Made by a program: the position numbers and the translations under genes. The notes under the pieces were generated by a model. That model had not been told where the DNA came from. It saw only the letters and a program-made list of their open reading frames with translations, and did not search any database. Below are positions 45,076-58,700 of a stretch of DNA of 64,000 bases, in pieces. The DNA is from Branchiostoma floridae (Eukaryota > Chordata > Leptocardii > Amphioxiformes > Branchiostomatidae), in the NCBI RefSeq assembly GCF_000003815.2, contig NW_023365820.1, positions 32,451-96,450 on the forward strand, written 5' to 3'. Each line of letters opens with the position of its first letter. Position 1 is the stretch's first letter.

Positions 45076-46663
45076 TAACTCAACTCGTGATGCTTTAGTC
45101 GAATTGTCATGATATTTTGTTGTATTTAGGTAGATCTTCAGAAGGCCATGGCAAGGTTTGTGGCCTTCTGAAGGCTTTCTTTGGCACTGCAGTGGTGCCA
45201 ACCACTGTCGTGTTTGTTCCAGGACATCATTTCAGAAACATTGTTTTACACTGACCTATCAATATATACCTAATATTGCCATAAATATAGCATAAAATCG
45301 TTCTTATGCGTGTTTACTAATATATATGGGTTGGTTATTATCAGATTCTGTTGCACGAGGAGATATGTTTCTTGCTGAAATCTAATCCATGGATTAATTA
45401 AGAGCCACTACGTTACGTTATTCATGGTTAGCTACTAGATTAAAAATATCCTCATTTCACCAGTTATAAGGTCGAGTCAAATCGAAATTATAAAAGCCCT
45501 CAAAGGTCAATAATGATATATTTTGAAATAGTGGCGTTTGACCTTGACAGTTAAGGCCTGCATGCATTGTACTCCTCACATATTAAATTATCATGAAGAT
45601 TCATTAGCCTTGTTATACAATTCATATTCAAAATGACTTACATGTTCAAACTGTATCAACTACAACGTCTTTTCGATCTACATCCTGCCCAGTACGGTTA
45701 TTAAGATACAACAGTGTACTGGCCATGTATAAATCTGATGCCAAAACATCCATGTGATGTTAACTGGCCCCAGTATGTATTATATGAACAATATTTGATG
45801 TCAAGCTAAGTCAAAAATACCCTATTTTCTTTGAACGATTTAAACAAGATGTCCTCCAGCATAACTTTTGAAAAGGTAACATTATTTGCATACAATCTAT
45901 TTCATGGAAGAATAAGGGCACTAGGTCTTCATTCTTTATTCAAATGAAATTAATATTTGAGATATAGTAAACAGAGATCTCACAAAGGCAATCCTTTATC
46001 TGTTATTAACTTCACCTAAATAGACTTTAAACGCGTCACTTTGAGTATTCTGATCTTGATTCGCTATCATTTTAGATGATGGCGGTTGGAACAATCCGCA
46101 AAGACTAGGGTTTTGTCTAACACATGTACAGTCTTTCCAATGAGAAACAATACTTTAAATGCAGAAACTTTCGCCGTGGATTAATTTTCGCGGTTTTCCG
46201 GTGGCCGCTTCAACGCGAATTGAAAACCACCGCGAACATTTTTCCATAACAGTAAGAGACTACAGTGCATGGTGTTACCGCGAAATTAAAACCACCGCGA
46301 AAAGTCCATTTTCGCGCTTCCGCGAAATTAAATCTCAGCGAACTTCAATTCATGTATAGTATATGGATATGAATAACTGACTATAGATACTATTGTCTTC
46401 ATTTAATCAATACATTAGAAATGTTATTTTCATATCTCATTATAGATTACACCTTGAGCTTAAGCATGGTTTGTATATGATATCATCTGATGTAATAGAT
46501 TAAGTGGAAATATTAAAGGATCCAAGAATGATAGTTTCTCCGAAAACAGTACTGACCTGTAGGCGCTGAAGAAGGGCTTATAAAAGAGTTATTTTGTTTT
46601 TCTTGTTACTATGGTGCAGATGATACAGTGGAAGGAATTTAGAAGATCTGACTAGCCTTTTCA
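45076..46663. other. Spacer between TRIM relic and TRIM copy 3
   Basis: No exon. At 46165-46345 there is a repeat with 'ttaattttcgcggttttccg' and several CCGCGAAATTA-type phrases in both orientations, probably a small foldback element. A short inverted pair 'ggccttctgaag' / 'cttcagaaggcc' lies at about 45135-45172. The stretch near 46400-46660 matches the 3' flank of TRIM copy 1. Confidence 0.45.
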
Positions 46664-48715
46664 TTACACCTTGAACATCTTGATAGAATGACAGTCAGAA
46701 ACAACCAAATGTCCGTCCTGAGTCAGCGTTAGCCCCAATGGATAGTTCAGTCCGTGTTCCTCCCGTGTCAGCACGTGCCTGATAAACGTGCCGTCCTGAC
46801 TGAACAGGGAAACACGATGGTTCCCACAGTCAGCCATGATGATGTTGTCCTCGCTGTCCGTGATGACACAGCAGGGGTAGGTCAGCTGACCAGGTCCCGA
46901 GCCATGTGACCCGCACGTGAAGAGATGACGACCGGCGGAGTCAAATATCTTCAAGTTGTGGTTGTCATTGTCACTAACGATGATTTTGTTGCTGCTGTTG
47001 ACAGTCAGACGGAGGTAGGAACTCAATAGCTGCGGACCTTGACCTTTGTCCCCAAACTTCAGAATGACGTCACCACTGGGACTGAGTACAAACACCTGGT
47101 ACCCAAAAGTTACGATGATACGTCCTAAACCGTCAACAGAGATACCTTGTGTAGTTTTATCATTCTCTGCAACCCCTGTCACCTGGATGACACGTGCAGC
47201 CCTCCCCTGTTTGTCCAGTACGTGAATCTTGTGTCCGTCTCCTGTCACCAACAGATCACCGTTTGTCAGTGCCACCACACACCCTGGCTTAAACTCCAAT
47301 TCAACTTTCTTCTTAAATGACCCATCTTTGTCAAGAAACTGCAGGCGTCTGTTGTGATAATCAGTCACTACAATGTCTCCATCTGTAGTGACAGCGAGTG
47401 ATGTAGGGGAGAGAAACTGTCCATCTCCACTGCCTCTCTGGCCAACAGTTTTTAGTAGTGTAGGACTTCCGTGTCGGATACCTTTTTCTACGTTTATTTC
47501 AACTGATAACAGTGTGCTTGTGAATGAAGTTCTTGTTTGTTTTATCCCACCTATCAATTTTGAAACCTCCGGTTCAGGGTCACCATCTGGTGGGTCAAAG
47601 GTCAAGTTCATTAAATCGTTGGTCAGTTCAGCCCTCTTTGTGATTTTCTCGTCCGCGGTTTGCTCCATCCGTGCGGTCAGTTCTCCGGCCACCGACATGA
47701 CCTCCGCTGGACTTCCGTACTCTAACACATTGTCCGTGAACTGTACACAACTCTTGACTGAGGCCAGGTCCATCTCAGCTGCCTCCATGGCGGCTTCCAT
47801 CTGTTTCTCCCGAGCAGCATACATGGCGCGAAGCTGACTGATTTTTTCACTTTTCACCTTCTGAACGGCCTCTATGATAGCCTCTGCCTGTTTTTCTATC
47901 TGTTCCTCTGTACGCTGTACCTGTAAAGGCCAATCGTCCTTTACTGATTGTAACTCTTCTATCCACTTCTCATGCAGGCCTGCTGTGTTCTTCACTGACG
48001 ACAGTTTTGCCTTGATCTTTGCCCTCTCCCTCTCTGCCGCCTTTTCTATCTCCACATACTGGTGATCTTTGTGTGCCGTTACCACACAGTGCAGACAGAT
48101 GACCCGGTAACAGGTGTCACAGTAGAACTTGTTCAGTTCGTTGTGATCCTCACACTTAGAGGTCTCTCTTGAGCGGAGCTCCGCAACAAATTTGCCTGAT
48201 TGTACGTCTTTAATTGTTAGAACTTTGTGGGACCTCGTCCCTTTGAGTCCACGGTGCGTTTCGTTACATACGTGGCACAGGTAGTCGGTACACTCTACAC
48301 AGTAGAACTCGGCAGGGTTGCCTCTCTCACAGGCCGTACAGGGAATTCCCTCCGTCTGTGGTTCCGATGATTCCTTGCTCCCTTTTGGTTGTTGTCGCAA
48401 AATGTCGTGCAGTTTACCAACGAGGAAGTTGGACTTCAGACCCTGGACGCCATTTTCTGGGAGGGGCACGTCCTGTCGGCACGTCGGACAGGAGAGTTTT
48501 CCTACCGGCTCTGTGGCCAGGAGCCTCTCCAAACACGGCTGGCAGAAGGTGTGAAGACACGGCAGCACCTTAGGCTGCCTGAAGTCCTCCAAACAGATCT
48601 GGCAGACGAGAAACTCCTCAGTTATTTCGCTGATAGCGTTCGACGCCATACTTGCAACCCACCGAAACTGAACTGGAGAGGACAAAAGGTTTCTTGCGTC
48701 ATTGGGTTGTTCCAT
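46664..48715 (-). CDS. TRIM-NHL E3 ubiquitin ligase-like protein (copy 3, intact)
   Basis: 683 residues from the ATG at 48713-48715 (the upstream TTG codon is not needed), the same length as copy 1. RING (CQIC ... CPTCRQDV), two B-boxes (CTACERGN ... SHKV; KCEDHNE ... HKDHQ), coiled coil, and NHL repeats (VGQRGSGDGQF, YHNRRLQFLDKDG, CGNHRVSLFSQDG). Differences from copy 1 lie mostly in the linker and propeller loops. Head to head with small gene C. Confidence 0.92.
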   Translation of the reverse strand: MEQPNDARNLLSSPVQFRWVASMASNAISEITEEFLVCQICLEDFRQPKVLPCLHTFCQPCLERLLATEPVGKLSCPTCRQDVPLPENGVQGLKSNFLVGKLHDILRQQPKGSKESSEPQTEGIPCTACERGNPAEFYCVECTDYLCHVCNETHRGLKGTRSHKVLTIKDVQSGKFVAELRSRETSKCEDHNELNKFYCDTCYRVICLHCVVTAHKDHQYVEIEKAAERERAKIKAKLSSVKNTAGLHEKWIEELQSVKDDWPLQVQRTEEQIEKQAEAIIEAVQKVKSEKISQLRAMYAAREKQMEAAMEAAEMDLASVKSCVQFTDNVLEYGSPAEVMSVAGELTARMEQTADEKITKRAELTNDLMNLTFDPPDGDPEPEVSKLIGGIKQTRTSFTSTLLSVEINVEKGIRHGSPTLLKTVGQRGSGDGQFLSPTSLAVTTDGDIVVTDYHNRRLQFLDKDGSFKKKVELEFKPGCVVALTNGDLLVTGDGHKIHVLDKQGRAARVIQVTGVAENDKTTQGISVDGLGRIIVTFGYQVFVLSPSGDVILKFGDKGQGPQLLSSYLRLTVNSSNKIIVSDNDNHNLKIFDSAGRHLFTCGSHGSGPGQLTYPCCVITDSEDNIIMADCGNHRVSLFSQDGTFIRHVLTREEHGLNYPLGLTLTQDGHLVVSDCHSIKMFKV

Positions 48716-49782
48716 TTTACGCAATGGGAGTTTGTAAGAAACTTCAAGTAAACTTAATGTTGCTGTTTAAATTTCTTTATGGGATTTGTTGATTGTTGGT
48801 CCTTGATTTTTTTAGTGTCTACGTTGGCTGTGGATTTTGATAATTATTCTTAAATGGGAAGATATGGCATAAGAGACATTCTTTGGTTAGTTCAATAATT
48901 GTGCTGGATTTTTTTTTTGACACGGAAGTATCTAGACCCACTGTAACTATGATAAACATATACTACGTCCTTGGGAAGATCCATGTTGTTAAGCGGGTGC
49001 TTGTATAGATCTGTCTTTCTTCACAAATCAAAACAAGATTGGAAAAAAGCCGTTATAAATAATTCAAACATAATCGTTCGATTGTAAAATGGCATATAAA
49101 TGATCGATTTTATCAGCAATGTTATGGTCGGTCACAAGAATGGCGACCTTTGCATATTACGGTGCATTTTTTCAGAATTATTTTCACATAATTAGAATTA
49201 TTGAGACTACGTACTGAGGTATAATTCTAAAAATTTATGCAATCAACTGCTTCCATGCTACTGATATAATCCGTAGCTACTAAGCTGATTATCTTCATTT
49301 TTATTCAGCTAGTTGATCGAATTAAAATAGATTATGAAAAATTTCGCACCTACTTTATAAGATCAATGATGAAGTTTTCATATTAAAACAATACCCCTTG
49401 ATCTATACAGGTTAAACTACGTTTATTGTTTAACTAGATTCAGCGCTTACAATAGATTCCGTCTTATATTTCACTGGGCTCATAAACTCGTACTATTGAA
49501 GATATAACCTCAATGTCCTAAATGTAGCAAATACGACAAGATCGAAGACAAAAACACGTAATAGTTCTACCGACTTGGGTTTGACACTATAATATGCACT
49601 TAAAGTTCACTTTATTTGGTATTTTCTGACAGAAGTTTTAATTGGTACTTTACCCTTACCAAATACACAGCAGTACGTGCACGTTTTAATAGTACTGAAC
49701 TGTTGACCCGGAACGGTGAAAAGACGACAAAAAAGGTGTCTGACGAGCCGCATCAATTTCTATACCCTAAGCCACAAACAAG
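48716..49782. promoter_or_regulatory. Shared intergenic region between TRIM copy 3 and small gene C
   Basis: 1.07 kb between divergent start codons, colinear with 39007-40063. The ATG-proximal block (GGAACGGTGAAAAGAC ... TATACCCTAAGCC) is retained. Confidence 0.5.
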
Positions 49783-52700
49783 ATGAACTCTGCAGCGAAA
49801 ATAACATTTTTTAACCACCTGTTTGCTGTGCTTTGGATACTTCTAGCGCTGGCTCGTACAACATGGGGTGAAGGTAAGAAGGTGTGGGCCTCTCAGTGTG
49901 AAACTGGTTAAAACAAAGGTGGCCGATTTGAAGAAAGATTACCAGAAGTGCTGAAGTCAACCACTAGTCTATGGCGTTGTGTACATTTGTTACTGACTAA
50001 ATGGATACGTTTTGCCATTAATACCATTGGTAGCAGCAAGAATTCACGCTAATACGCTAATTCTGTTGTGACTGTTCTATCGTTGAATTTAAGGAGACAA
50101 ATTCAGAGTAAACATGTCTTAGAGACGTCCCATTGGTTTAATAATACTCTGAGCACAGTAATTAGATCTGAATCTGTGCCACTAGAATGTCAACAAACTT
50201 GTCTACTAAAACCAAGAAACAGAGAACATAATATAAACTCCCGTATTGACTTGCTAGGGACACTCTACGCAATTCTCGTCTACGAACAAGACGTTTGGTA
50301 GATGCTGTAACACACACACAGGGTGTGATTTTGGTTAATGTATACGATTAACAGATGGCTTTGTTTCAGATATTTTATTTCATTCTTTTGTAGCCATACG
50401 TATTAGCAAGAAGCCACAGTTTTAAACAATGTATTTAGTCCATACAGTAACTGTTATAAAAAAGACTATAGCTCTAAAATCCGTATGATTAAAAGACACA
50501 GACAGTGGTTATCTGTATAATGTTGTACACGGTTACAGTGTAGATACAATAGAAGTGGTTTAGATTTATAGGTGTCACATTCCAAACCGGACTAAAAGAA
50601 TGCGTGCCCTCCCGGTAAAACAGCACACTAGTAGAAAAACGACAACAAAGGACAAAAACGATTTTTACACCAGATATATCCTTGTGGATTTGTAGATTTT
50701 TATAAGCAAAGTATAGTATGAATCGTAAGAAATGTAAACTAATATCGTATGCAATCTTTACTGACTGCTAGACCGATATTTACATCCGGGTACGAGGCGC
50801 ACTCCCAGCGCCAGCCATTTTAGTCACCACAGGCCGGTCACGACAGGCCGACTGTACCATTATACGTGTGGGGGCTTTTCCTAACTGGGAAAAACACATT
50901 TCAATCAATGTTGTTAGGTTTTCTATCTCTACAGTACCCATTCTGTGATTCTCAATCACCGTTTTGTAACGAATGAGCTTAATTACTCAAAATAGACCCC
51001 ATAGTATCAAAGAGTCTATGGTCACAAGAGGCTGAAACTTTGGGCTTTCTCCTAAATGTGATAAACAAATTTTCAGTCAATCTTTTTAATGTTTTCTATC
51101 ACTAGAACATTGGTTTTGTATTTTCCGATCATCATTTCTTAAAGAATGGGCTTGATTACTCATAAGAGCCATATTGGTCACCACAGACCATAAGATTCAG
51201 AGAGACCATTGTATCGAGAGGCCCGAACCTTTATCCTAACTGGAAAAAAACAATTTTCTGTCAATTTCTATAATATCTTTGTTACTAGAGCAACCATTCT
51301 GTGATTCTCAATCATCCGTTTTTAACAAATGAGCTTAATTACTCTAAAGAGACCTCTCGTGGCCGAAGCCTTTCTAAACCTTAAAGGTGTCTCTTTTGAG
51401 TAATTAAGTTTATCTGTTAAGAACAGCAGTTACAGCAGGGAATCTTTCCGGTGTGACTAGATATGCAGCTTGTAAGCACTTGATCGGTAAAAAAAGTCAG
51501 ATACAAACCAATAAAAGCAAAAAAAAAATATCAAATACATGACACATTTAAATAAACAGCCACCCAACCACCGCCCACGATTAAGTACAAAACTACATAT
51601 AACGTTAGGTCTTTCCTCACTTAGCTATGAAAGGAACAAAACCAAATGTCTCTAAAAGCAGCTTTAGTCTAAGTTATTTTGTTCTTTCTGTCTGCAATCT
51701 TTTAAATTGTATACGAATTTCTACTCCAAAAGCAAGGTTCGTCGCTATTTTTAGGAAAATAGACTACAACTAGAAAGGCCGACATTTGCTTGGGTGCAAA
51801 TACAGCATATTTCAGCAATACCCATTCCCATGCAACATCGGACTGTTCCAAGTCACCCCTGCTCAAAAATGGAACATTTTAACAGTAACTTATCCCCAAA
51901 AGGAAACTAATATTGTGAATTGATTCCAGGTCAAAACGGAGCTTGCCCAATATGCCCCGGGCCAATGTGGAAGAATATACACTTTCACAGGAGCCCCTTT
52001 GCATAACGAATTAGTTATTAGAATCGCGGCAGCTTCTATTTTTCCAAAAGTGAAAAAAAAGCATCGCACCTTCCATTCAGAAAATATTCATCATGAAATT
52101 ACATGAAACCATTCAACAATTTCCACTACAACAACTAGGTCTAAGTACCGTTATAAGCTCCTTTTGAACTAGAAGTAACTACATTTGCTCTTTCCATAGC
52201 CTGGATTCCATACCCCAACCTCAAGATATATCTTTCGTGTTGGGGTCTGGCAACATGGCTGTAGAAAGGTTCTCGAAGGCCCGTTGATCAGTGGGAGGAG
52301 AACCTGGGATTGATGACCACTCTCACCACAGGTAGCCAGCTACAACACACCACAGTTGGTCAGCAGGCTATCACAGTAGCGAATCAGCTACGTTATGGAT
52401 TCAAAAAGTATAGTTGGGGGTCTTAAACCAATCATGGCAGGGGTGTAATTACCTCCTGCTGATCCTGTGTTGTTCTATTGGTGGGGTTTTTTGCCCACTA
52501 TAAGGTGCAAAATTGAGAACCCGGCCTATGCCATCCTGCCAGACCCCAGCACGATAGATACTTGAGATCGGGCTGGGGTTTGGTAACCAGGCTACTCTTT
52601 CCAGTACAGGGAGAGAAATGTTGCCACTATAGACATATGGCCACTATAAAAAAAAATGCTGATCTATTGACGAAGAGCAATAAGTTACACATAATTTAAG

Positions 52701-55700
52701 TACTGATCTTTATTCATTTACAAATTGCACATGTAAGCCAATTGTTTAGATTTACAGTTTAAATGATTATGACGAGAAATATTGATGAGAAAATAACCAT
52801 TTTCGCCACTGTCAAACCTACGTATCAAAACTAAACGCGAACTGGCCAATTTTCCCGCGTTTTCCGCCAAGTTACATTTTCTCGATTGTCTCGACTAACC
52901 CCTTCCATAGTCAACTCTGTCAAAAATGATGGATATCGCCATGCGGAATGTTGGTTAATTCAACGTCAAAGACTAACGTTCAATGCATGCGTACCGTCCG
53001 CTACAAATGACCCTGTCTGAACTCCAAATCCTCGCAAACTACAATTTTAAACCAGGCACAGGGTGACATATGGCCACTGTAATGCTGTAATATGCATGTG
53101 TTTTGTCTGTATATACGGCATTGGAAGCCAGCTTATGAATATTAATTAGCATTCGCCTTCTCGGCGCTGATTGGCTGGCTCTTTAAATTCAATTAACTCT
53201 CCCCAAAGCGCAGGCTGCCGCAGGTGTGTGGGGTCATTGGAGTTCACGTACGGGAGGAGGCCGAAAGAAATCCAATTTCCCCTCAGAAAAGTACTGAAAT
53301 CAAGCATTTTAAAGTAGTTTATGCCAAAAATTTTACATGGATCATTTTACCAACTATCTAATGCCTATCTACACCAAATTTCAGGTCATTCCATTGAAAT
53401 ACCAGGTACAGTGGGCTAAAATATACCGTTTTGGTCAAAACATTACCTTTAAACCTCAATACAATCATTTTAGAGGCAGATATGAAAAACAAATAAACGC
53501 AAACTGGCCAATTTTTAGCGTTTTCCACCAAGTAACATTTACTCGATTGTCTCAACTAACCCTACCAAATTCAACTCTGCCGAAAATGATTGATATTGCC
53601 ATGCGGAATGTTGGTTAATTCAACGACATAGACTTGTATTCTAACGTTCAATGCATGCGTACCGTCCGCTACAAATGACCCTGTCTGAACTCCAAATCCT
53701 CGCAAACTACAATTTTAAACCGGGCACAGGGTGACATATGGCCACTGTAATGCTGTAATATTCATGTGTTTCTTTCTGTATATACGGCATTGGAAGCCAG
53801 CTTATGAATATTAATTAGCATTCGCCTTCTCGACACTGATTGGCTGGCTCTTTAAATTCAATCACCTCTCCCCAAAGCGCAGGCTGCCGCAGGTGTGTGG
53901 GGTCACTGGAGTTCAAGGCAGGAGGCCGAAAGAAAACCAATTTTACCTAAAAAAAAAGTGCTGAAATTGAGCATTTTAAATATATATTATAGTTTATGAC
54001 AAAAAATTTACTTGGATCATTTTACCAACTATCTAATGCCTTTTTATACCAAATTTCAGGCCATTCCATTGTAAGACCAGGGTACAGAGGGCCAAAATAT
54101 ACCGTTTTGGTCAAAACGTGACCTTTCAACCTCAATAAAATCATTTAAGAGGCAGATATGACAAAAATGAGAAAAAAGCATCAAGGTATTGGCCCACTCC
54201 ACCTGAATATGTCTGTCCTTGTTTATACCATGTCTCTGTCTGGAAATATTTGTTTGTTTTTTTATAGAATTTTACAGTATATTCCTGTATGCTTTGCATT
54301 TGCTATCATACGGTCAAACAAATGTCTCTGACCCCCGTAAAATCTTAAATGGCCGGATCCAAATATCGCGCGAAGCTTAGCCAATCAGATTCATAATCTG
54401 TTGCTTCTAGTTGCTGATTGGCTGAACGGCTAATTGATTTACACGCAGGTGGCCTGGAGCTGACCATGCGTTCTATTGTTGACGCCCCAAATCGTAGGAA
54501 TTGAGCAGAAAATTCCCCGATAAATCATTTTGAAGTGGTTTTTAACCAAAAATGATAACGGGGTCCTGTAAGTAAACATACCATGCACTACCATACCAAA
54601 TTTTGGGTACTTTGGACTTAATACCAGGGCACAGGAGGCTCAAATAAAAAGTTTGGTCAGAAAATCGCAAAAGAATAAAATCATTTTAAAGTCATTTTTC
54701 AAAAAATGAAAAAAAGCACGTGGGTATTGGTCCACTCTACCCTTGTGCCAAATTTCAAGTCATTCGGTCCAAGAACGACGGAGATGAATCGCTTTGAAGA
54801 TTTGACAGGAGAAAGAAAGAAGAAGATGAAACACAAGTAAGGAATTTACGTGTTTGTAAGCATAAGTCCGTGAGATTTCTGAAACAACAGCAGTTCCGTG
54901 ATAAACGGAACCTTCTAAAAACAGCGCAGCGAAAATACCATCGCTAGCGATTCAACTTCGGATGGCAAACCGGACAAAAGTTATAAGTACTGTTGAAGTC
55001 ATTAACGTTAAAGTTTGTTTTTTGGTTGCCTTTGACGGTTTGACCTGAAATACTGTTACGCTAAACTCCTGAAGAGAAGTTAAGTGACTGCTGCGATTAT
55101 CACAGAAATGCCCCTAAAAACTGATACAATAAGCGTTCTGAATAGCCTAAAGTGCAAGAGTTTCAGGCGGGCTTCGACCCCCTGGGACCCCCAACGGGGC
55201 TCTGCCCCTGAACCCTGCCGGGCCGGGGCCTTCGGCGTTCTTCGGCGGCCCCCGAAAAAAAATTCTGGCGGGAACACTGCAGTATATACGGAATCGTGGG
55301 GCCCCGCTTATGAATATTAATTAGCCTTCGCCCTCTATGCGCACAGGTGTGGGCTCTGTGCGGGGTCACGGAAGGTCACGTCTGGAGGCCAAAAGAAAAC
55401 AAATCTCCCCTCAGAAAAGTGCCAAAATTAATCATTTTAAAGTAGTTTATGTCAAAACTTTTACTTGGATCATTTTACCAACTATCTAATGCCTATCTAC
55501 ACCAAATTGCAGGCCATTCCATTGTAAGACCAGGGTACAGGGGGCCAAAATATACCGTTTTGGTCAAAACATGACCTTTAAACCTCAATAAAATCATCTT
55601 AGAGGCAGATATGAAAAAACTGAGAAAAAAGGATCAAGGTATTGGGTCATTCTACCCCTGTGCCAAATTTCAGGTCATTCGGTCTAGGAACGGCGGACAT

Positions 55701-58700
55701 GAATCACTTTGAAGATTTGACAGGAGAAAGAAAGAAAGAAGAAGAAACATTACGAAGACAATATATTTCACCATACTATGTATGGCTGAAATATAAGAAA
55801 TATATATGTAGCTGGTGGTCTATGAGATTTAGCGTATTTTTGTTTCTTTTCATTTTCAAACACACAAAAAAAATACTTGAATTTTTAAAAGCACATTAAG
55901 GCTAATTACCAACCATGAACAAAGATCTATCACGTCATGACGTCAAGCCATTTCCCTAATGGGGTGTGTTTTGATACTCTTTCTGGGCTCGTGGTAGTCT
56001 AATAAAAAAAGAGGTAAACATCACCGCAAAATCACTAAACACTATTCCGTGTTTTTAATGCGTACTGTCTTTGAAATTTATTTATTTCTGAAGTCTTGTA
56101 TAATTAAATGTAATAATTGTTTATCTTCAGACTCCTTTGCTGACCCCAGCATCATTCGTCCCCCCGGGTTGGACAGTGTGGGGCTGAACGTTGTGGTCGG
56201 GTCGTCCGTGTGTTTGGGGGTCGTCGTCATCGCGGTGATGGCCGCCATCTTCTACCACCTGGTCACCAAATCACGCAGGTAAAATTTCTTCACGAACACT
56301 GAGTGTAAAAGATAAGAGATCTACGACCGTTTTAAGAGCGAATGTCTGTATGGGTCAAACAATGGTGGCAGGGGTCAAAAAATAGATTTGGCTCATATTT
56401 TGCAGAGTGATAGTACTTGGTACACAACCCCTCAAAATAGCTTTCTTTCTGCTCAGAACCTCTCGTTGCTATGGCAACAGGCCAAAGAAGTTTATGGGCC
56501 ATTTTTCCAGATTTTGGCATGTAAAAAACATGAAAATTGGCCAACTTTAGGGCACTAATACTGATCAATGCTTTAACTTACAAACAAAAGCAGAATGTCC
56601 TGATTAGAGCAATGCCTGAACTTGCATTAAATAGCAGAAAAGTTAATCTTCTGTAAAATCTATGGTCACGGGCAACCTGAATGCAATACACTGTTTTCAC
56701 GTTGTGAAAAAACTGAAATTTTGCCCAACTTTGAAGCACTGAAAGTCCGTAAGTGTACAGATTTTTCGCTTGCAATTCACACCAAATAATAACCCACTAA
56801 AGAGCTATTAGATGAATGCTTGCAAAGTTTGGGTTCTTGTTTTGTTGCTACGCAATTATCCTTTAAAGTGGGTCAACTTTCATGATTTTGAGAAAATGTC
56901 TTTTTTTGCTATCTTTGAACTACTGTAAGTTCTAAACCAAACTTGTTCTGTTATTGGAATTTATTTGAAAGATAAACCAATATATTGTCTATCAAATGCA
57001 TGCTTGTAAAGTTTGCGTTCATGTTTTGTTGCTACGCAATTGTCCTTTAAAGTAGGTCAATTTTCATGATTTTGAGAAAATGTCATTTTTTGCTATCTTT
57101 GAACTATTTTAAATTCCAAACCAAACTTGTTCTGTTATTGGAATTTATTTGAAAGATAAACCAATATATTGTCCATCAGACGCATGCTTGCACATTTCAG
57201 GTTCTTGTATTCTAGCAGAGTATGCACATATCTGAAGTAGGTCGTATTCCACTAATCTTGTTGTTGAAAAAAAAACAGTTACTGTAATACACATGTCACA
57301 GTCTTTGTTTTTTTATAGAAACAATGTAACAGACACGCTATCACCATAAAGAAAAAAAAGTTGTAGAGATTCTACACAAAGTAATACTCGTCTTCAATGT
57401 CCCTCATCCCCTCTTTCATGCCGGGATAAATCATAATCCAGTGGCACAAACAAATGTCTCACTGATACCGTAAGGCTTTTGCGTATGCCGCGGGATTAGC
57501 CCTACATAGGAGGGTGTGTCAGATGCATCCACTCAGAACTTCCAAACATTCTGATATCTCTGCAGCTACGCACGTTACGTATACTCGTGTATGACTACAG
57601 TCTACAGTCTTATGTTTGCTTCCCACAATATTGACTCTCAAAGACTTAACTTGTTTCTACTTTGAACAAATATCACCAATATCAGTGTGTCTTTCTATTC
57701 ACAGTAGCATACATATAAGACAAACATGCGTTTGGTCAACTTCTGCAATGTCTGTGGCCAGTATTCATTTTGAACAATGGCAGGAACTTGGGTACTCTTA
57801 AGGTTTTTCCACAAATGCTGACTATACACCGGCAGTGATTATTGACGACACATCTACATAAAAGTGCTTACATTTCAGTGCTCACAGTTCAATCTTCAAG
57901 ATTACCTATAAGTTCCTGTCCATGGTCAAAATAAGTACACAGAAATAGCAGAGGGTGTACATATTGTTCACATGAACATGGCACTGTAAGTGGAAAGATG
58001 CACAAGTTAAGTCTTCGGGAATCAATATTTGTGGGGACGCAAGCATTTTTAACTTAAGTCACTGTAGACAAGGAGGTTCAACTGCAAATCTAGTAGAATG
58101 TTCAGAAGTTCAGAGTAGATGCATCTGACTTTAACAACGACCATGACTGTGTAGAATCCCTTCAAATGTTTGTTTTTCTTTAGTGTGGTTACACATTGTT
58201 AGTATTACATTAATTCTATAAAAATGAAGACTACCATGTCTGGTGTATCGCCATTGTCAAAAACAAGTTTTAGGATAAGTGCGAAAAACGACCTACTTAT
58301 AGGGACATGTACGTATTCTGCTAGAATACAAGAACCCCAACTGTGCATAGTCATGCATTTGATAGACAATGTATTGGTTTATATTTCAAGCAAATTTCCG
58401 TTACAGAACAAGTTTGGTTTGGAATTTATCACTGTGCAAATATAGCACAAAATAACTATCAAAGTCACGAAAATTGAACTACTTTAAAGGACAATTGTGT
58501 ATCAACAAAACAAGAACTCAAATATAAGCATAGATCTATATCTGATAAACAATATATTGGTTATTTCAATTACACAACAATTTTGGTTTAGAATTTATGA
58601 TACAGTGAAACCTGCCTTAGGGGTCACCTGAGTATAGGGGCCACCTGGCCATTGCGGTCACTTTTTGCCGGTCCCTTGGATTTTTCCCATTGACCTAAGC

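Larger units (their letters stand above)
51770..55808. mobile_element. Composite insertion in intron 1 of copy C
   Basis: Copies A and B read directly from 'aggaaaatagactacaa' to 'agct-gtggtctatgag'. In copy C about 4 kb intervenes. It holds a 9-bp-TSD MITE, a 662-bp tandem repeat, and 3'-tail-like ends 'tttgacaggagaaagaaaga' at about 54798 and 55715. No transposase or polymerase is recognisable. Confidence 0.7.

Noticed and set aside
46159-46359. 66-codon frame near TRIM copy 3
   Set aside because: Coincides with a CCGCGAAATTA-type foldback repeat.
46664-48724. Start of TRIM copy 3 at 48724
   Set aside because: That codon is TTG; the ATG three codons in gives the same 683-residue length as copy 1.
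55080-55369. Overlapping short frames in a GC-rich patch
   Set aside because: Lie inside the composite insertion; all frames are open because of composition, with no domain.
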